From the NCBI GenBank assembly GCA_964444795.1, contig CAYUIQ010000014.1:1-63512 (forward strand): 63,512 nucleotides of DNA, in the 5' to 3' direction. Under the pieces are notes generated by a model. It saw only the letters and a program-made list of their open reading frames with translations. It was not told the origin of the DNA and ran no database searches. Shown in pieces: positions 35,831-45,591 of this stretch (position 1 is the first letter of the stretch; each line of letters opens with the position of its first letter). This DNA comes from JABMRP01 sp964444795 (GTDB taxonomy: Bacteria; Planctomycetota; Planctomycetia; Pirellulales; Thermoguttaceae). A program made the translations under genes and the position numbers.

Positions 35831-38800
35831 TTGAACATCGGCGCGCCGCTGGACCCCGGATTGACTGAAGCCGACGTTTGAATCAAGGTCTGCCCGTCGA
35901 TGTCGCGGTCGGGATTGCTGACAATCCCCTCGGTCATCGTATGCTGGAGGATCGCCTCTCCCAAGCCCGGGTTGCCGATGACGGTCACCGCCTGTCCCGA
36001 TTCAACCGTGGCGCCGGTGGCCAGTCGCACCGGCGTCATCGGGCTGGCGACGTCGATTTTCAACAGCGCCAGATCCCGTGTGTCGTCGAGAAACAGCAGT
36101 CGGGCCGTGGCGGTTCGCGTCGCGGGCTTGTCGCCCGTGCGCCGGCGGTAGGCGACCGAGATCTTGCCATGCTCCGGCACGCAGTGCGCGCAGGTGACGA
36201 CGTACCCTTCGCTGCCCACCACGAAACCGGTCCCCGAACTATCGCTGTTGCGAATCACCACGACCGAATCGGTAAACCAGCGTCCCACGTCCCGGGCGGT
36301 CATCGCTTTACCTTCGCCGCCACCGAAGGTATCGAGCTTGACCAGCGGCACCTTGACCGGCTTGGCGGCGGTGACACCCGGCGGTGCCGTGGCCGGTCGG
36401 TCGGCGTTTCGGGCGACGGCGTCGAGTTCCTGCCGTGTCAGCCGCAAGGCCGTCTTCTGGAGGTAATGGACTTCGTTGACCGACGTATCGAAGAGCAGGT
36501 TCTTGCCGTCGGGCGAGAAGTAGATGCGATGGATTTTGATATCGCCGAGCCCCTCGGGCGGCAGTTCGAGCCGGTTCTCCTGCAACTGGCCCGTCTCGCG
36601 GTGGAAGAACACACCCGTCCCTTTGCCGAAGGAGGCGACCATGGGGAGCACCGGGTGATAGGCCAACTCGTAGGTGGTCGCCTTGCCCTTGATTGCGTAG
36701 CCGACGGGCATCTTCTTCAGATCCAGCGGATCCCAGCCCGCCAGATTGCCGGAGTACATGGGATAACCGACGTGGGAGAGGTACGTCACCCGTGCCCCGT
36801 CAGGCGAGACACGCAGGCCCTTGCCGTTTCCTCCCGCTTTCTCCTTGTATTCCCGGGCTCCGGGGATGCCCTGGCGATCGAGCTGATAGGTGATCAACCA
36901 GGAGATGTCGCCGTATTCCGGCACGACGTGAACCCGACCGGGGTTGAACAGCAATCGGGAACCCGACTCGTAAGAGTCGCCGAATCCGGCAATTAGCAAT
37001 CGACCGGAAGGATGCACGCGGAGCCAGTTGCCGATATAGTCTTCCGACTCGCGGCCCTCGCCGGTCCGCTCGTTGTACAAGATGAACTGGTATCCCGGCA
37101 TATCCGTGCTGGCCCAAAACGCCACGTAGCAGATCGGCAGGGTCGGGTGCAGCGTCAGATCGGTCAACTTGCGACGATTGACCGGAAACGACTTGAGGAT
37201 CTTGTTCGAGTTCTTGTCGATCAGGTCGATCACCCCCGGGTCGTCGGCCGCGGCGACAAAGTAGCCGGCCCGTTCGCGGATGAACTTGTACGCCTTGGGC
37301 AGTTGTCGCTGCTCGGCGATGGTGACGCCGTCGGGACCCAGTCGCGCGAGGCGGTCTTTTTGCAGCAGCAGAAGCGAACGGTAGTCCAACCCCGGGGTGA
37401 TCGAGAAACCTCCCTCGGGAATTTCCAGCCGGTCTTCGTCGAGCTGAACTACTTCGGTCGATCGCGGGGCACCGCTGCCGGGGGCTGGTGGCTCCTGGCC
37501 GGGGGCCGTGACCACGCTGCCGGAAGGCCGTACGACGGTGAGATCGAACGAGTGGAATGTCTCGGTGCTGGCGCTGTTGCTGACGGCAATGATGACCTGT
37601 GCCGCGCCGCCGATGGGGCGCTTCTCTATCGGCCAGCGAACCTCACCCGAGGCGGATACGGTCATGCCTTCGGGGCCCGACTCCAGACGGTACTTGACGC
37701 CCGGGGACTTCGAGAGCACTTCCATCTGGTACGCAAACTCCGAACCGACCGTGACGACGACGTCCGGCTTGGAGATCACAAAGAGGTAATCCTCTCCCGA
37801 CCGGTCCAGGGCCTTGGTTAGGTCGAGGGGGCGGATAACGACCCGATTCTCGCCGCCGGGAATCGTGAGCACGATATGGGCCGATGGCAGATAACGTACG
37901 CGCGGTTCCCTTCCGAACAGCCCCCAGCGGGTATAGAGGCTCGATGTGGTCACGGGTTCGAGGTCTTCGACCGTGTAGACGGCTCGTCGATCGGTCGTGG
38001 TGCAGATCGTCGCCTGGGAGGCTTTCTTACCCGCTTGCGGAAGCACGGAGAGGAAGAAACGCGGATCTTCGGTCGGCAGCAGTGAGGCTCCCTTGAATGC
38101 TTGGGCCGAGAGCACCTTGAAGTCGCGCGAGTAGATGCCCGCCCCGTGCCGAAACACAAGGCTTCCGTCGGCATTGGGTTGAGCCCAGTGTTCGTTGTGG
38201 CTGTGTCCGTCGGGCGAGGCTCGGAGCGAAGCAGTGTTTCCCTCCAGCCGCAGCATGTTGTAACGTTGTCCGGAAAGGCCGGTTACCCACCCGACAAACG
38301 TCTTCCCATCGGTGGAAACTCGCAGAGCGAACGACTTATTCAAGGCCCCGCTGCCCGAGAAGGCATCGCCGCCAAAAGGTAGCAGCTTCATCTGCTCGAT
38401 GTCGAGAAACTTCCCGTTGTTCCCATACCAGAGCAACAACGGTCCTTGCGATCCGCTACCCATGAGCACGTCTTTGGGGATCGCATCGCCGGGAAGCGGA
38501 ATTGTTTTCTCGCGGCTGAGATCCTTCAGGCGATAGCGAAGCACCATCTTCTGTCCCGTGGCAACGACCAGCAGCTTGTCCTGTCCCGCGGCAAACAGGA
38601 CGTCGGCACTGGGTAGGCTGATCGACCCGACAATCTTCGTTTCGACCGCGTCGACGACCGTCAGCTTCTTCGCCTCCGCCTGGAGAAACACGAGATAGCG
38701 ACCGCCGCCGCCAGTACACATCCGCTTGGCCGCTTCGCCGAGTTCGATGGTCACCGGTTCGGCCGCATCGGCCACGGGTGGCGCGGCGGGTGGCGAAACC

Positions 38801-40194
38801 GGCGGCTGCGTAGGCGTTCCGCTTCCTCCTGGCCGGGGTCGAGGGGTCACGACCCGGCCGGCGGATCGCTCGGTCGCCAAGTCAAAGGCGTGAAACGCCT
38901 CTTGCCCCGAGGCGTCGGCGACGGTCAGAATCACATGGATCACCTCGCCGGCTTCCACACCGCGAACCCGCCATTCGATCTGGCCGGTATCGGATACGCG
39001 CATACCTTCGGGGCCGGATTCCAACGTGTACTTCAAGCCGCCGCCGCGAGAGAGTGCTTCAATCTGATAGGAGTACATACTGCCGATCATGGCGCGCCGC
39101 GACGGCAGCGAGGTGACCACCAGGAAGTCCTCGCCCGACTGTTGGAGTTTCTCGGCCAGATCGAGCGATCGGACGACGATCTGCTGATTACTCGGGGGAA
39201 GCGAAACCACCGCGTTGGCCGTGGGCACGTAACGCACGCGCGGCTCGATAATACCGCCCATGCTCGGACCGCGCCGGGGGATGATCATCTCTTTGAGATC
39301 CTTCACCACATGAACGATCTGGCCGTTGCTGGCGGTGCAGATCTTCAGTTCTCCCTCGCCGCCGCCGATCCCTCGGGTGGCAGTGAAGAACCGCGGGTCC
39401 TCGGTCGGCGCAAGCTCGTGTCCTTTGAGTGCGTCCAGCGGCATCCGCTGAAACTTGCCCACGTAGGCGGCGCCGCCGTTGGTCAACAGCATCGTGGCGT
39501 CGGCGTTGGGCTGAACCTGATGCGGGCCGTAGATACCGCCGGGCCCGGAAGCGATGGTCGAGCGGTTGCCCTCCAGCCACATCAGCTTATACGTTCCTCC
39601 CGAGCCGCTGTCGACCCAGCCCAAGAACGCCTGGCCGTTGGCCGAGACGGTGATGTGCAGACCCCACTTGGAGTGTCCGCCCAGCATATCCCCTTGCACG
39701 GTCATGGGCCGCATCCGCTCGACGTCCAGCAGAATTCCCCGTGTTCTGGACCACAGCAGCAGCGGGCCCGCCGAGGCGCTGCCCATGTAGACGTGTTGGC
39801 AATCGAAATCGGGCTCCGCAATCGGCGCGATTTTCTCACGCTCGAATGTCTGCAAACTGAATCGCTGCACGATCCGCTGGGTGGGTAGAACCACCATCAG
39901 ATGGTCTTGCCCCACGGCGTAGACGAGCTTGTCGGCGGGGATCGTGAGTTCCTTGACAACTTTCAACTGGGACAAATCGAAGATGGCCAACTTCGCGGCG
40001 TCTTTGATCTTAAACACCAGAAAGCGACCGCCACCGCCCGTCTTGACCCGCTCGAACGGCGCGGGCAGATTGATTACCGTCGGCTCCGCGCCAAGAACCG
40101 GCGCGGGGAACGCCGCCGAAGCCGCCGTAGCGCTTGCCGCCGGAAGAAACGAACCGACAAGCACGGCCAGACAGAGAGGGATTGAACGAATCAT
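35791..40194 (-). CDS. Giant secreted multi-propeller HtrA-like serine protease (interrupted)
   Basis: Predicted exported protein of at least 1450 residues; the start at 40194 follows GGAGAG and has a signal peptide ending in ATAASAAF. Two tandem copies of a propeller plus beta-sandwich unit occupy about 35-460 and 480-905 (paired blocks FRxVKTGGGGRFLVF/KRMCTGGGGRYLVF, PTEDPRFF twice, LESGPEGM twice), joined by Pro-rich linkers. A third propeller spans about 910-1260. A trypsin/HtrA domain follows with H1337 (VTCAHCV), D1374 (DLALLKI) and S1449 (PGSSGAP). The final residues after about 1453 come from the misjoined sequence; the real end, with an SHD1-like domain, is probably 35456-35767. The propellers may present substrates to the protease. 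Confidence 0.85.
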   Translation of the reverse strand: MIRSIPLCLAVLVGSFLPAASATAASAAFPAPVLGAEPTVINLPAPFERVKTGGGGRFLVFKIKDAAKLAIFDLSQLKVVKELTIPADKLVYAVGQDHLMVVLPTQRIVQRFSLQTFEREKIAPIAEPDFDCQHVYMGSASAGPLLLWSRTRGILLDVERMRPMTVQGDMLGGHSKWGLHITVSANGQAFLGWVDSGSGGTYKLMWLEGNRSTIASGPGGIYGPHQVQPNADATMLLTNGGAAYVGKFQRMPLDALKGHELAPTEDPRFFTATRGIGGGEGELKICTASNGQIVHVVKDLKEMIIPRRGPSMGGIIEPRVRYVPTANAVVSLPPSNQQIVVRSLDLAEKLQQSGEDFLVVTSLPSRRAMIGSMYSYQIEALSRGGGLKYTLESGPEGMRVSDTGQIEWRVRGVEAGEVIHVILTVADASGQEAFHAFDLATERSAGRVVTPRPRPGGSGTPTQPPVSPPAAPPVADAAEPVTIELGEAAKRMCTGGGGRYLVFLQAEAKKLTVVDAVETKIVGSISLPSADVLFAAGQDKLLVVATGQKMVLRYRLKDLSREKTIPLPGDAIPKDVLMGSGSQGPLLLWYGNNGKFLDIEQMKLLPFGGDAFSGSGALNKSFALRVSTDGKTFVGWVTGLSGQRYNMLRLEGNTASLRASPDGHSHNEHWAQPNADGSLVFRHGAGIYSRDFKVLSAQAFKGASLLPTEDPRFFLSVLPQAGKKASQATICTTTDRRAVYTVEDLEPVTTSSLYTRWGLFGREPRVRYLPSAHIVLTIPGGENRVVIRPLDLTKALDRSGEDYLFVISKPDVVVTVGSEFAYQMEVLSKSPGVKYRLESGPEGMTVSASGEVRWPIEKRPIGGAAQVIIAVSNSASTETFHSFDLTVVRPSGSVVTAPGQEPPAPGSGAPRSTEVVQLDEDRLEIPEGGFSITPGLDYRSLLLLQKDRLARLGPDGVTIAEQRQLPKAYKFIRERAGYFVAAADDPGVIDLIDKNSNKILKSFPVNRRKLTDLTLHPTLPICYVAFWASTDMPGYQFILYNERTGEGRESEDYIGNWLRVHPSGRLLIAGFGDSYESGSRLLFNPGRVHVVPEYGDISWLITYQLDRQGIPGAREYKEKAGGNGKGLRVSPDGARVTYLSHVGYPMYSGNLAGWDPLDLKKMPVGYAIKGKATTYELAYHPVLPMVASFGKGTGVFFHRETGQLQENRLELPPEGLGDIKIHRIYFSPDGKNLLFDTSVNEVHYLQKTALRLTRQELDAVARNADRPATAPPGVTAAKPVKVPLVKLDTFGGGEGKAMTARDVGRWFTDSVVVIRNSDSSGTGFVVGSEGYVVTCAHCVPEHGKISVAYRRRTGDKPATRTATARLLFLDDTRDLALLKIDVASPMTPVRLATGATVESGQAVTVIGNPGLGEAILQHTMTEGIVSNPDRDIDGQTLIQTSASVNPGSSGAPMFNARGLPNMPSVGM

Positions 40195-40229
40195 GGCTTT
40201 CTCTCCAGGATACGCGTGCTGGATAAAGT

Positions 40230-43200
40230 CTACTCAGGCACCACCACCACCGTTTGGTTCATCGCCGGAGCCGTGGCGGGGAAACGGATCGCCAGACCGC
40301 CCTCGACGGTCGCTTCGATGTAGTATTCCAAGTCGGCAAGGGTTGCTCCGGCCGGCAATGGGAGACGGAACACGCCGCGAGCCACATGTTGCATGGGGAT
40401 CTTCGCAAACGGGCCCGTGCCGAGCGAGCGCCAGTGCAAGGCGACTTCTCGTGGCCGCCCGGCCGAAAGCACGGTTGCTTGCACATGGAGCGTTTCACCG
40501 CTGGCGACGCTGCTGCGAACCGTCGGCACGATCAACCGTGGGCGGCCCGAGTAGGTCTTGGCCAGTTGCAGGTCGGCCGGTAGCGGCGAGCCGAGCGCTT
40601 GTGCCAAGGCTTTGCCCGTGTTGCCCAGTGCGGCCGGGTAGATCGAGCGTTCCCAGAACATCACCGTCGCCAGAGCGCCGTTGGTCGTGGTCGTGTCGAG
40701 CAGATGCCCGAACCCTTCGGTGTAGGCGGTTACCATGTCGCGATAGGCGGGCAGACCGAGTTGCTGGGCCGCCTGCTTGCGTCGCGCGGGGTCCTTCTCG
40801 GCGTTGATCTTCGCGTGTACTTGATGGAACTTGCCCACCGCGCAGTCGAGCTTCGCTCCGGCACGTAGATATTGCATCGTGCCGAGCCAATAATCGAACC
40901 GATCGAGGTTACCCGGGCCGGTGACCTTCGCGCGGCACGCGGCCAACTCGTCGACGAACGCGTAGGCCGGGGCCACTTGCTCCCACGGGCGCGCGTTGGG
41001 TCGCAAGCCGGCAGGACATCCGGCAGATAGCGGTCGCGGCAGCCGGCTGTCGATTCGAGCGAAGATCGCGGCGATCGGCTCGGCCGCTTCGGTGCCGAAC
41101 AGAGCGGTCGACCAGTCGGTGTAGAAGTCTTCGCAGGGGACCTTGCGCATGCGCAGACTGACGTTGGCCGAGGCGGGCGGTGGGAAATCGGCCGCATAGT
41201 CTTTGTAGGCCGGGCCACCGCAGTTGATCTTGCGGGTAAAGTTCGCACCGGTGACCGTGATACCCGAGATGCACGGCAGCGATTTGACGTAAACCAACTC
41301 GATCACGAGCCGCCTGTCGGAGACGCGCACGTCTTCAATCGCATGGTCCAACGCGGCGAATTTGCCGACCTGGCGGAAGATATCGAGCTTCTCGATGACT
41401 GTCTTGCCCTGGACCTTCACGTCGCAGACACGCTGGTCGGCCGAGTCGAAGTGCGGCTCGCAAAACTGGAGCGTTACGCGGTACGTTCCGTTAGGGACTT
41501 TCAGATCGTAACCGCCCGTGTCGTACCGGCATGACTGGTAGAGAACGTCGTCCTCGGTCTCGGCGACGGCCGCGCCGGCGTAGTTGGCTGCCTTGCCACG
41601 TCGTGCGCCTTCGACGGGTTTCGCGGGAGCCGCCGGCGATGCGGTCGGCTCCGCCTGCTCGTCCCAGGGCTGTTCCCAACCGGCTCGGGCGAGCGTGGCG
41701 ATGTTGGGGCCAAGGATTCGGGTGCGCCAGATGAGGCCCATCAGGCCGTTGCAGCCGTAACGCTTCGCGTCGACGGCGTCCTGTCGCGTGCGTCCGACCC
41801 AAAGTTGTGGCACGGCCAGACCGCCGTTGTCGCCTTCCATCCAGGGGATGGCCCACTTGTTCGGCCGCTCGATCCGACCGTACGCCGGGTCGACGGGGTC
41901 TTCACCCAGGTGGCGGCTAATGGCGCTGAGCGCCACCTCGGGCGAGAGTTCCCGATCCAGCGCCGATCGATCGTTCTGCGGTCCCAGCACCCAGCCGCAC
42001 GTGGCCAATTCAAACGGCGAGCCGGCCTTTGCCAGTGCGGCTTGCGCGATCTTGATGTCGTCGACCGTCGCCTTCATCTGCACCGGCGAGTTGCCGCCCC
42101 AGGTCCAGCCCTCGGGCGTCCAGAGCCAATAGTAGTCCAACGGATGCGCCGCGGCAATGCGACGAAACATGCCTTCGTACACCTCGGCCACAACCGCCGG
42201 ATCGGCCGGATTCTTACCTGCCGCGGTGAGCTTCCGCCGCACGGCTGCCGGCATGGTCAGCGGCGACTCGGTGCCGAGGCAAGTCTTCACACCCACCAGT
42301 CGGGCAAACGCAAACGCCTCGCCATACATGGCCGCGGTGCGGTTGAACAGTGTGTTGCACGCCTCGGGCGTGGTCGGCCGGGGGCAACAGTCGCGCATCA
42401 CCTCGGGCCCCCAGTCGTCGCGATCGAAGAGCACGGACGAGCCAAGCAAGTACTTGCCCGTCTCCTTGGGAAAGATGGTTCCCCAAGGCGGTTTGAACAG
42501 CGCGTTGAAGTAGTTCGACGGATAGCTGAAGTCGACGCGCCCTTGTGCGTCGAAGTCCTCGGGCAGTCCCACCCAAACCGTTGGCTCGGCGAAGGGATGC
42601 CCCTCGGGGTAACAGTGCATGCCGATGAAGTTCATCCGCATCTTGGCCAACTGGCCGATGTGGGCCTTGTAGTCGTCGGTATTCCAAAGGTCGAACCCGA
42701 ACGGATGCGAACCCCATGGGTTCACACCACGCAACGCGAACAGCGGCCGACCCGTTTCGTCCAACTCGGGCAGCTTCCACGCCGTTTGCTCATCCGGTAG
42801 CACGTCGCCATGTAGAAAGAACCTCGCGCCGAGATGCTCGGCCACCCGATACGCGCCGTACAGCGTGCCGACCGGGTCGCCCCCGATCACCGCCAGCACG
42901 CGCCGATTGTTGAGTGAAACGGTCTTCAACACGTATTGCTGCGGCTGGAGTCCGGCGATCGTCTTGCGTGTTGCCGGGTCGGTAACCACTCGGGCGACGA
43001 CGGGACGTGCTTTGTTGGCCACCACGATCACGTCGCCCCGGTCGGGCAACTGCTCGCCGGTGGTCACCGTCAGCATCGTACCCGTGCGAAGGAACGCATA
43101 ACGTCGCAACTCGGCCGCGGCCAATTGCTCCTGGACGGATCCGTCGGGGGAGCACAAGACGGTCGCCGCGGGCTGGGCCGCTTCACTGGCCGCGAGAACG

Positions 43201-43244
43201 GTCGTCGATATCAGGGCGAACAGAACGGATGGAAGGCGGGGCAT
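40230..43244 (-). CDS. Secreted GH67-like glycosidase with malectin-like domain
   Basis: Predicted 1004-residue exported protein. The start at 43244 follows AGGAG and gives a signal peptide (MPRLPSVLFALISTTVLAAS). The N terminus (SVQEQLAAAELRRYAFLRTG) and the next part (VGTLYGAYRVAEHLGARFF, ALRGVNPWG) resemble the N-terminal and catalytic regions of alpha-glucuronidase-type hydrolases. Around 580-690 is a malectin-like carbohydrate-binding domain (VTLQFCEPHFD, CDVKVQGKTV, INCGGPAY). The C-terminal third is helical then beta-rich. It probably acts on extracellular uronic-acid-containing glycans; catalytic residues were not assigned with confidence. It lies just upstream of the giant protease in the same direction (36-base gap). 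Confidence 0.72.
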   Translation of the reverse strand: MPRLPSVLFALISTTVLAASEAAQPAATVLCSPDGSVQEQLAAAELRRYAFLRTGTMLTVTTGEQLPDRGDVIVVANKARPVVARVVTDPATRKTIAGLQPQQYVLKTVSLNNRRVLAVIGGDPVGTLYGAYRVAEHLGARFFLHGDVLPDEQTAWKLPELDETGRPLFALRGVNPWGSHPFGFDLWNTDDYKAHIGQLAKMRMNFIGMHCYPEGHPFAEPTVWVGLPEDFDAQGRVDFSYPSNYFNALFKPPWGTIFPKETGKYLLGSSVLFDRDDWGPEVMRDCCPRPTTPEACNTLFNRTAAMYGEAFAFARLVGVKTCLGTESPLTMPAAVRRKLTAAGKNPADPAVVAEVYEGMFRRIAAAHPLDYYWLWTPEGWTWGGNSPVQMKATVDDIKIAQAALAKAGSPFELATCGWVLGPQNDRSALDRELSPEVALSAISRHLGEDPVDPAYGRIERPNKWAIPWMEGDNGGLAVPQLWVGRTRQDAVDAKRYGCNGLMGLIWRTRILGPNIATLARAGWEQPWDEQAEPTASPAAPAKPVEGARRGKAANYAGAAVAETEDDVLYQSCRYDTGGYDLKVPNGTYRVTLQFCEPHFDSADQRVCDVKVQGKTVIEKLDIFRQVGKFAALDHAIEDVRVSDRRLVIELVYVKSLPCISGITVTGANFTRKINCGGPAYKDYAADFPPPASANVSLRMRKVPCEDFYTDWSTALFGTEAAEPIAAIFARIDSRLPRPLSAGCPAGLRPNARPWEQVAPAYAFVDELAACRAKVTGPGNLDRFDYWLGTMQYLRAGAKLDCAVGKFHQVHAKINAEKDPARRKQAAQQLGLPAYRDMVTAYTEGFGHLLDTTTTNGALATVMFWERSIYPAALGNTGKALAQALGSPLPADLQLAKTYSGRPRLIVPTVRSSVASGETLHVQATVLSAGRPREVALHWRSLGTGPFAKIPMQHVARGVFRLPLPAGATLADLEYYIEATVEGGLAIRFPATAPAMNQTVVVVPE

Positions 43245-43276
43245 GGCAGCTCCTGGAGTCGGGCCGGTTTCGAGCT

Positions 43277-43308
43277 GTTTAGCGCCGGCACAAAGGCCGG
43301 GGCTCAAC
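43277..43308. repeat. Diverged GTTTAGC palindrome
   Basis: A 32-base hairpin-forming element (GTTTAGCGCCGGC and GCCGGGGCTCAAC arms with mismatches) of the same family as 17058-17122, upstream of the GH67-like gene. Confidence 0.65.
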
Positions 43309-43415
43309 TCGTGGTATTGGAGGGCAGCCTACCACTCAACGCTCTGGTTGGCAAGCGTTGCCCCGCCTTGCTTCCGCATGCCCCCGGCGGTAGTCTGGTG
43401 GGTGTTGTCGAAGGA

Positions 43416-43503
43416 GTGAAAAAGGGGGACTGGCTCCGAGCCCAAACCGGATCGAATTCTCGTAAGAACGACTGCCCGCGAGGTGCCTGTCCCCCTTTTT
43501 CAC
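43416..43503. repeat. REP-like hairpin element, copy 1
   Basis: An 88-base element with perfect 15-base ends (GTGAAAAAGGGGGAC and GTCCCCCTTTTTCAC). The interior contains TGGCTCCGA and CGCGAGGTGCCT. A nearly identical copy lies at 44778-44863, so the two bracket one oxidoreductase gene. Their shape resembles palindromes mobilised by REP-associated tyrosine transposases. Confidence 0.9.
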
Positions 43504-43566
43504 GGCCCACTTTCACTCGCTCGCCACGAAGACCCTTGAACCCCCAACCACCGGAGGCACCCGACC

Positions 43567-44781
43567 ATGTCTCGCAGAAACAATTTCCCCGTTACCCGTC
43601 GCCAATTCCTCGCCACTTCGGTGGCGGCAACGGCCATCGCCGGGCCGCTCGCGCGACGGGCGAGTGCCGCGAGGGTCGAGTATCGGGCCGCGGTGATCGG
43701 GCATACGGGGCGAGGGAATTATGGCCATGGCATGGATCGTGTTTGGCTCGACGTACCCGGCGTGCAGGTGGTCGCCGTGGCCGATGCCGACGTGCGGGGA
43801 CTGGAGAGTGCGTTGCGGCGAGTCGGGGCCAGCGAAGGGTTCGACGACTATCGACGCATGCTCGACCGGGTGAAGCCCGATCTGGTGACCGTGGGGCCGC
43901 GGTGGCTCGATCAGCATCGCGACATGGTCGTTGCCGCGGCCGAGCGGGGTGTGCGGGGGATTTACCTCGAAAAGCCCATGTGCCGGTCGCTGGTCGAGGC
44001 CGACGAGATGGTCGCCGCGTGTAAGAAGCACAACGTCAAGCTGGCCATCGCCCATCAGACGCGTTGCAGCCCCAAGCTGAAAGTGATGGCCGAGTTGATC
44101 GCCTCGGGCCGACTAGGAAAACTGCTGGAGATTCGCGCCCGGGGCAAGGACGATCATCGGGGCGGCGGCGAGGATCTTTGGGTGCTGGGTACGCACATGT
44201 TCAACCTGATGAGCCATTTCGGCGGCAAGCCCCAGTCGTGTTTCGCCACCGTCTGGCAAGACGGACGGCCCATCACGCGAGCCGACGTGGCCGACGGCAA
44301 CGAGGGGATCGGACCGCTGGCCGGCGACGAGGTTCATGCCGTGTATCGGCTGGCCAACAGTCTGACCGGCTACTTCGATTCGGTCCGCGACGGTCGGGGG
44401 AGTCCGTCGCGGTTTGGGCTGCGAATCTTCGGCTCGCGCGGCGTACTCCAATTACACGACACGGGCTACCTGCCCGACGTACGCCTGTTGGAAGATTCCT
44501 CCTGGTCACCCGGTCGCACCGGCAAGCAGTGGACCTCGGTCAGTTCGGCCGGACCCGGCAAGCCCGAGCCGCTAGACGGTGGCGGACTCCACGAAGGCAA
44601 CGTGGCGGCGGTGAAGGATCTGATCGCCTCGATCGAGGAAGACCGCGAGCCGCTGTCCAACATCGAAGAAGCCCGAACCGCCACCGAGATGATCGTCGCC
44701 GTCTTCGAGTCCCAACGGCTGAGCCGGCCGGTGACCTTTCCCCTAGCCAACCGCAAGAATCCACTAACGATGTTGGAGTGA
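43567..44781 (+). CDS. Tat-exported Gfo/Idh/MocA family oxidoreductase
   Basis: Predicted 404-residue exported NAD(P)-dependent oxidoreductase. The twin-arginine signal is PVTRRQFLATSVAATAIAG. The Rossmann region (AAVIGHTGRGNYGHG) and the EKP motif (IYLEKPMCRS) identify the family. The second domain has HQTRCSPKLKVMAE and DLWVLGTHMFNLM. The gene sits alone between two copies of a REP-like element, and its stop codon TGA (44779-44781) is part of the second copy (GTGAAAAA). The original C terminus may therefore have been altered by the insertion. Confidence 0.92.
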   Translation: MSRRNNFPVTRRQFLATSVAATAIAGPLARRASAARVEYRAAVIGHTGRGNYGHGMDRVWLDVPGVQVVAVADADVRGLESALRRVGASEGFDDYRRMLDRVKPDLVTVGPRWLDQHRDMVVAAAERGVRGIYLEKPMCRSLVEADEMVAACKKHNVKLAIAHQTRCSPKLKVMAELIASGRLGKLLEIRARGKDDHRGGGEDLWVLGTHMFNLMSHFGGKPQSCFATVWQDGRPITRADVADGNEGIGPLAGDEVHAVYRLANSLTGYFDSVRDGRGSPSRFGLRIFGSRGVLQLHDTGYLPDVRLLEDSSWSPGRTGKQWTSVSSAGPGKPEPLDGGGLHEGNVAAVKDLIASIEEDREPLSNIEEARTATEMIVAVFESQRLSRPVTFPLANRKNPLTMLE

Positions 44782-44863
44782 AAAAGGGGGACTGGCTCCG
44801 ACCCCAAACCGGATGGAAGTCTAGTTAAAGGGTTGCCGCGAGGTGCCTGTCCCCCTTTTTCAC
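44778..44863. repeat. REP-like hairpin element, copy 2 (provides a stop codon)
   Basis: An 86-base element with the same 15-base ends as copy 1. It overlaps the last four bases of the oxidoreductase gene, whose TGA stop lies in the left end of the element. Its strong stem with a T-run on the right could also terminate transcription. Confidence 0.9.
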
Positions 44864-44869
44864 TGGTCG

Positions 44870-45496
44870 TCAGGCACGGCCCATCCTCTCTATGACTTGA
44901 GAGTATGCCCCAGCATCCCGTCCAAGAGTCTCGACTGCTGCCAGATACTTCATCTGGAAGTCAATCTCCGTGCAGCATGCTTCGCATTCTCCCTCCTGCT
45001 TGAAGGACTCCTCCTCACTCCAAGCCACAGTGTCTCCCATTCCCATTACATACCACTGCAAGATAGCCCCATAGGCGCAGTGTGCCGCGCCAATAGCGTA
45101 TCCAGTGTGGCTGGAATCCCGCAGACACTGTAATGTCTTGTAAACCGAGGCTGCTATCTGGTCTATGTTGTGGGCCCCTGTGTCTGTTGCACCTTCGAGA
45201 AGCTGCTCTTCCTCAAGAAGGCGATCGATTGCGCTAATCGCCGTGTTTACCGCCTGCGCATCTCCCGTGCCGGCCTGACCCGCCCACGATGTGGCCAGTC
45301 CGTTTTCAATCGCCCTAACGAAGGCGGATACTGCATCATTAGAGACACCCTCAACCTTGTACAAGCTAACGAAGTGGTCGAAGATATGCTGAGCGCATCC
45401 TGCCGCAAATGAAACAACCTGAGCCTGGGAGAATCGCTGGAGGCGAACTTCCAAGGACCTTCCTTCCGCGACGACCTTCTGCCAGTGTTTACTCAT
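44870..45496 (-). CDS. Orphan helical protein downstream of a dispersed repeat
   Basis: Predicted 208-residue cytoplasmic protein starting MSKHWQKVVAEGRSLEVRLQ; GGGAGG lies about 10 bases upstream. It appears all-alpha with a conserved-looking FAAGCAQHIFDHF and a Cys-rich EGECEACCTEIDFQ near the C terminus. Base composition is visibly less GC-rich than neighbours, suggesting recent acquisition. It resembles small helical immunity-type proteins, but I cannot name a family. The start is followed upstream by the composite repeat at 45592-45794. Confidence 0.62.
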   Translation of the reverse strand: MSKHWQKVVAEGRSLEVRLQRFSQAQVVSFAAGCAQHIFDHFVSLYKVEGVSNDAVSAFVRAIENGLATSWAGQAGTGDAQAVNTAISAIDRLLEEEQLLEGATDTGAHNIDQIAASVYKTLQCLRDSSHTGYAIGAAHCAYGAILQWYVMGMGDTVAWSEEESFKQEGECEACCTEIDFQMKYLAAVETLGRDAGAYSQVIERMGRA

Positions 45497-45591
45497 TCTA
45501 CTCAGCCTCCCATAGCTGCTTCTGTGCCGACTGCAGGAAGCTCCGTCTGACGACAGAGGCCCCTGAATGGGATCCGTGATCTCCGCGACGT

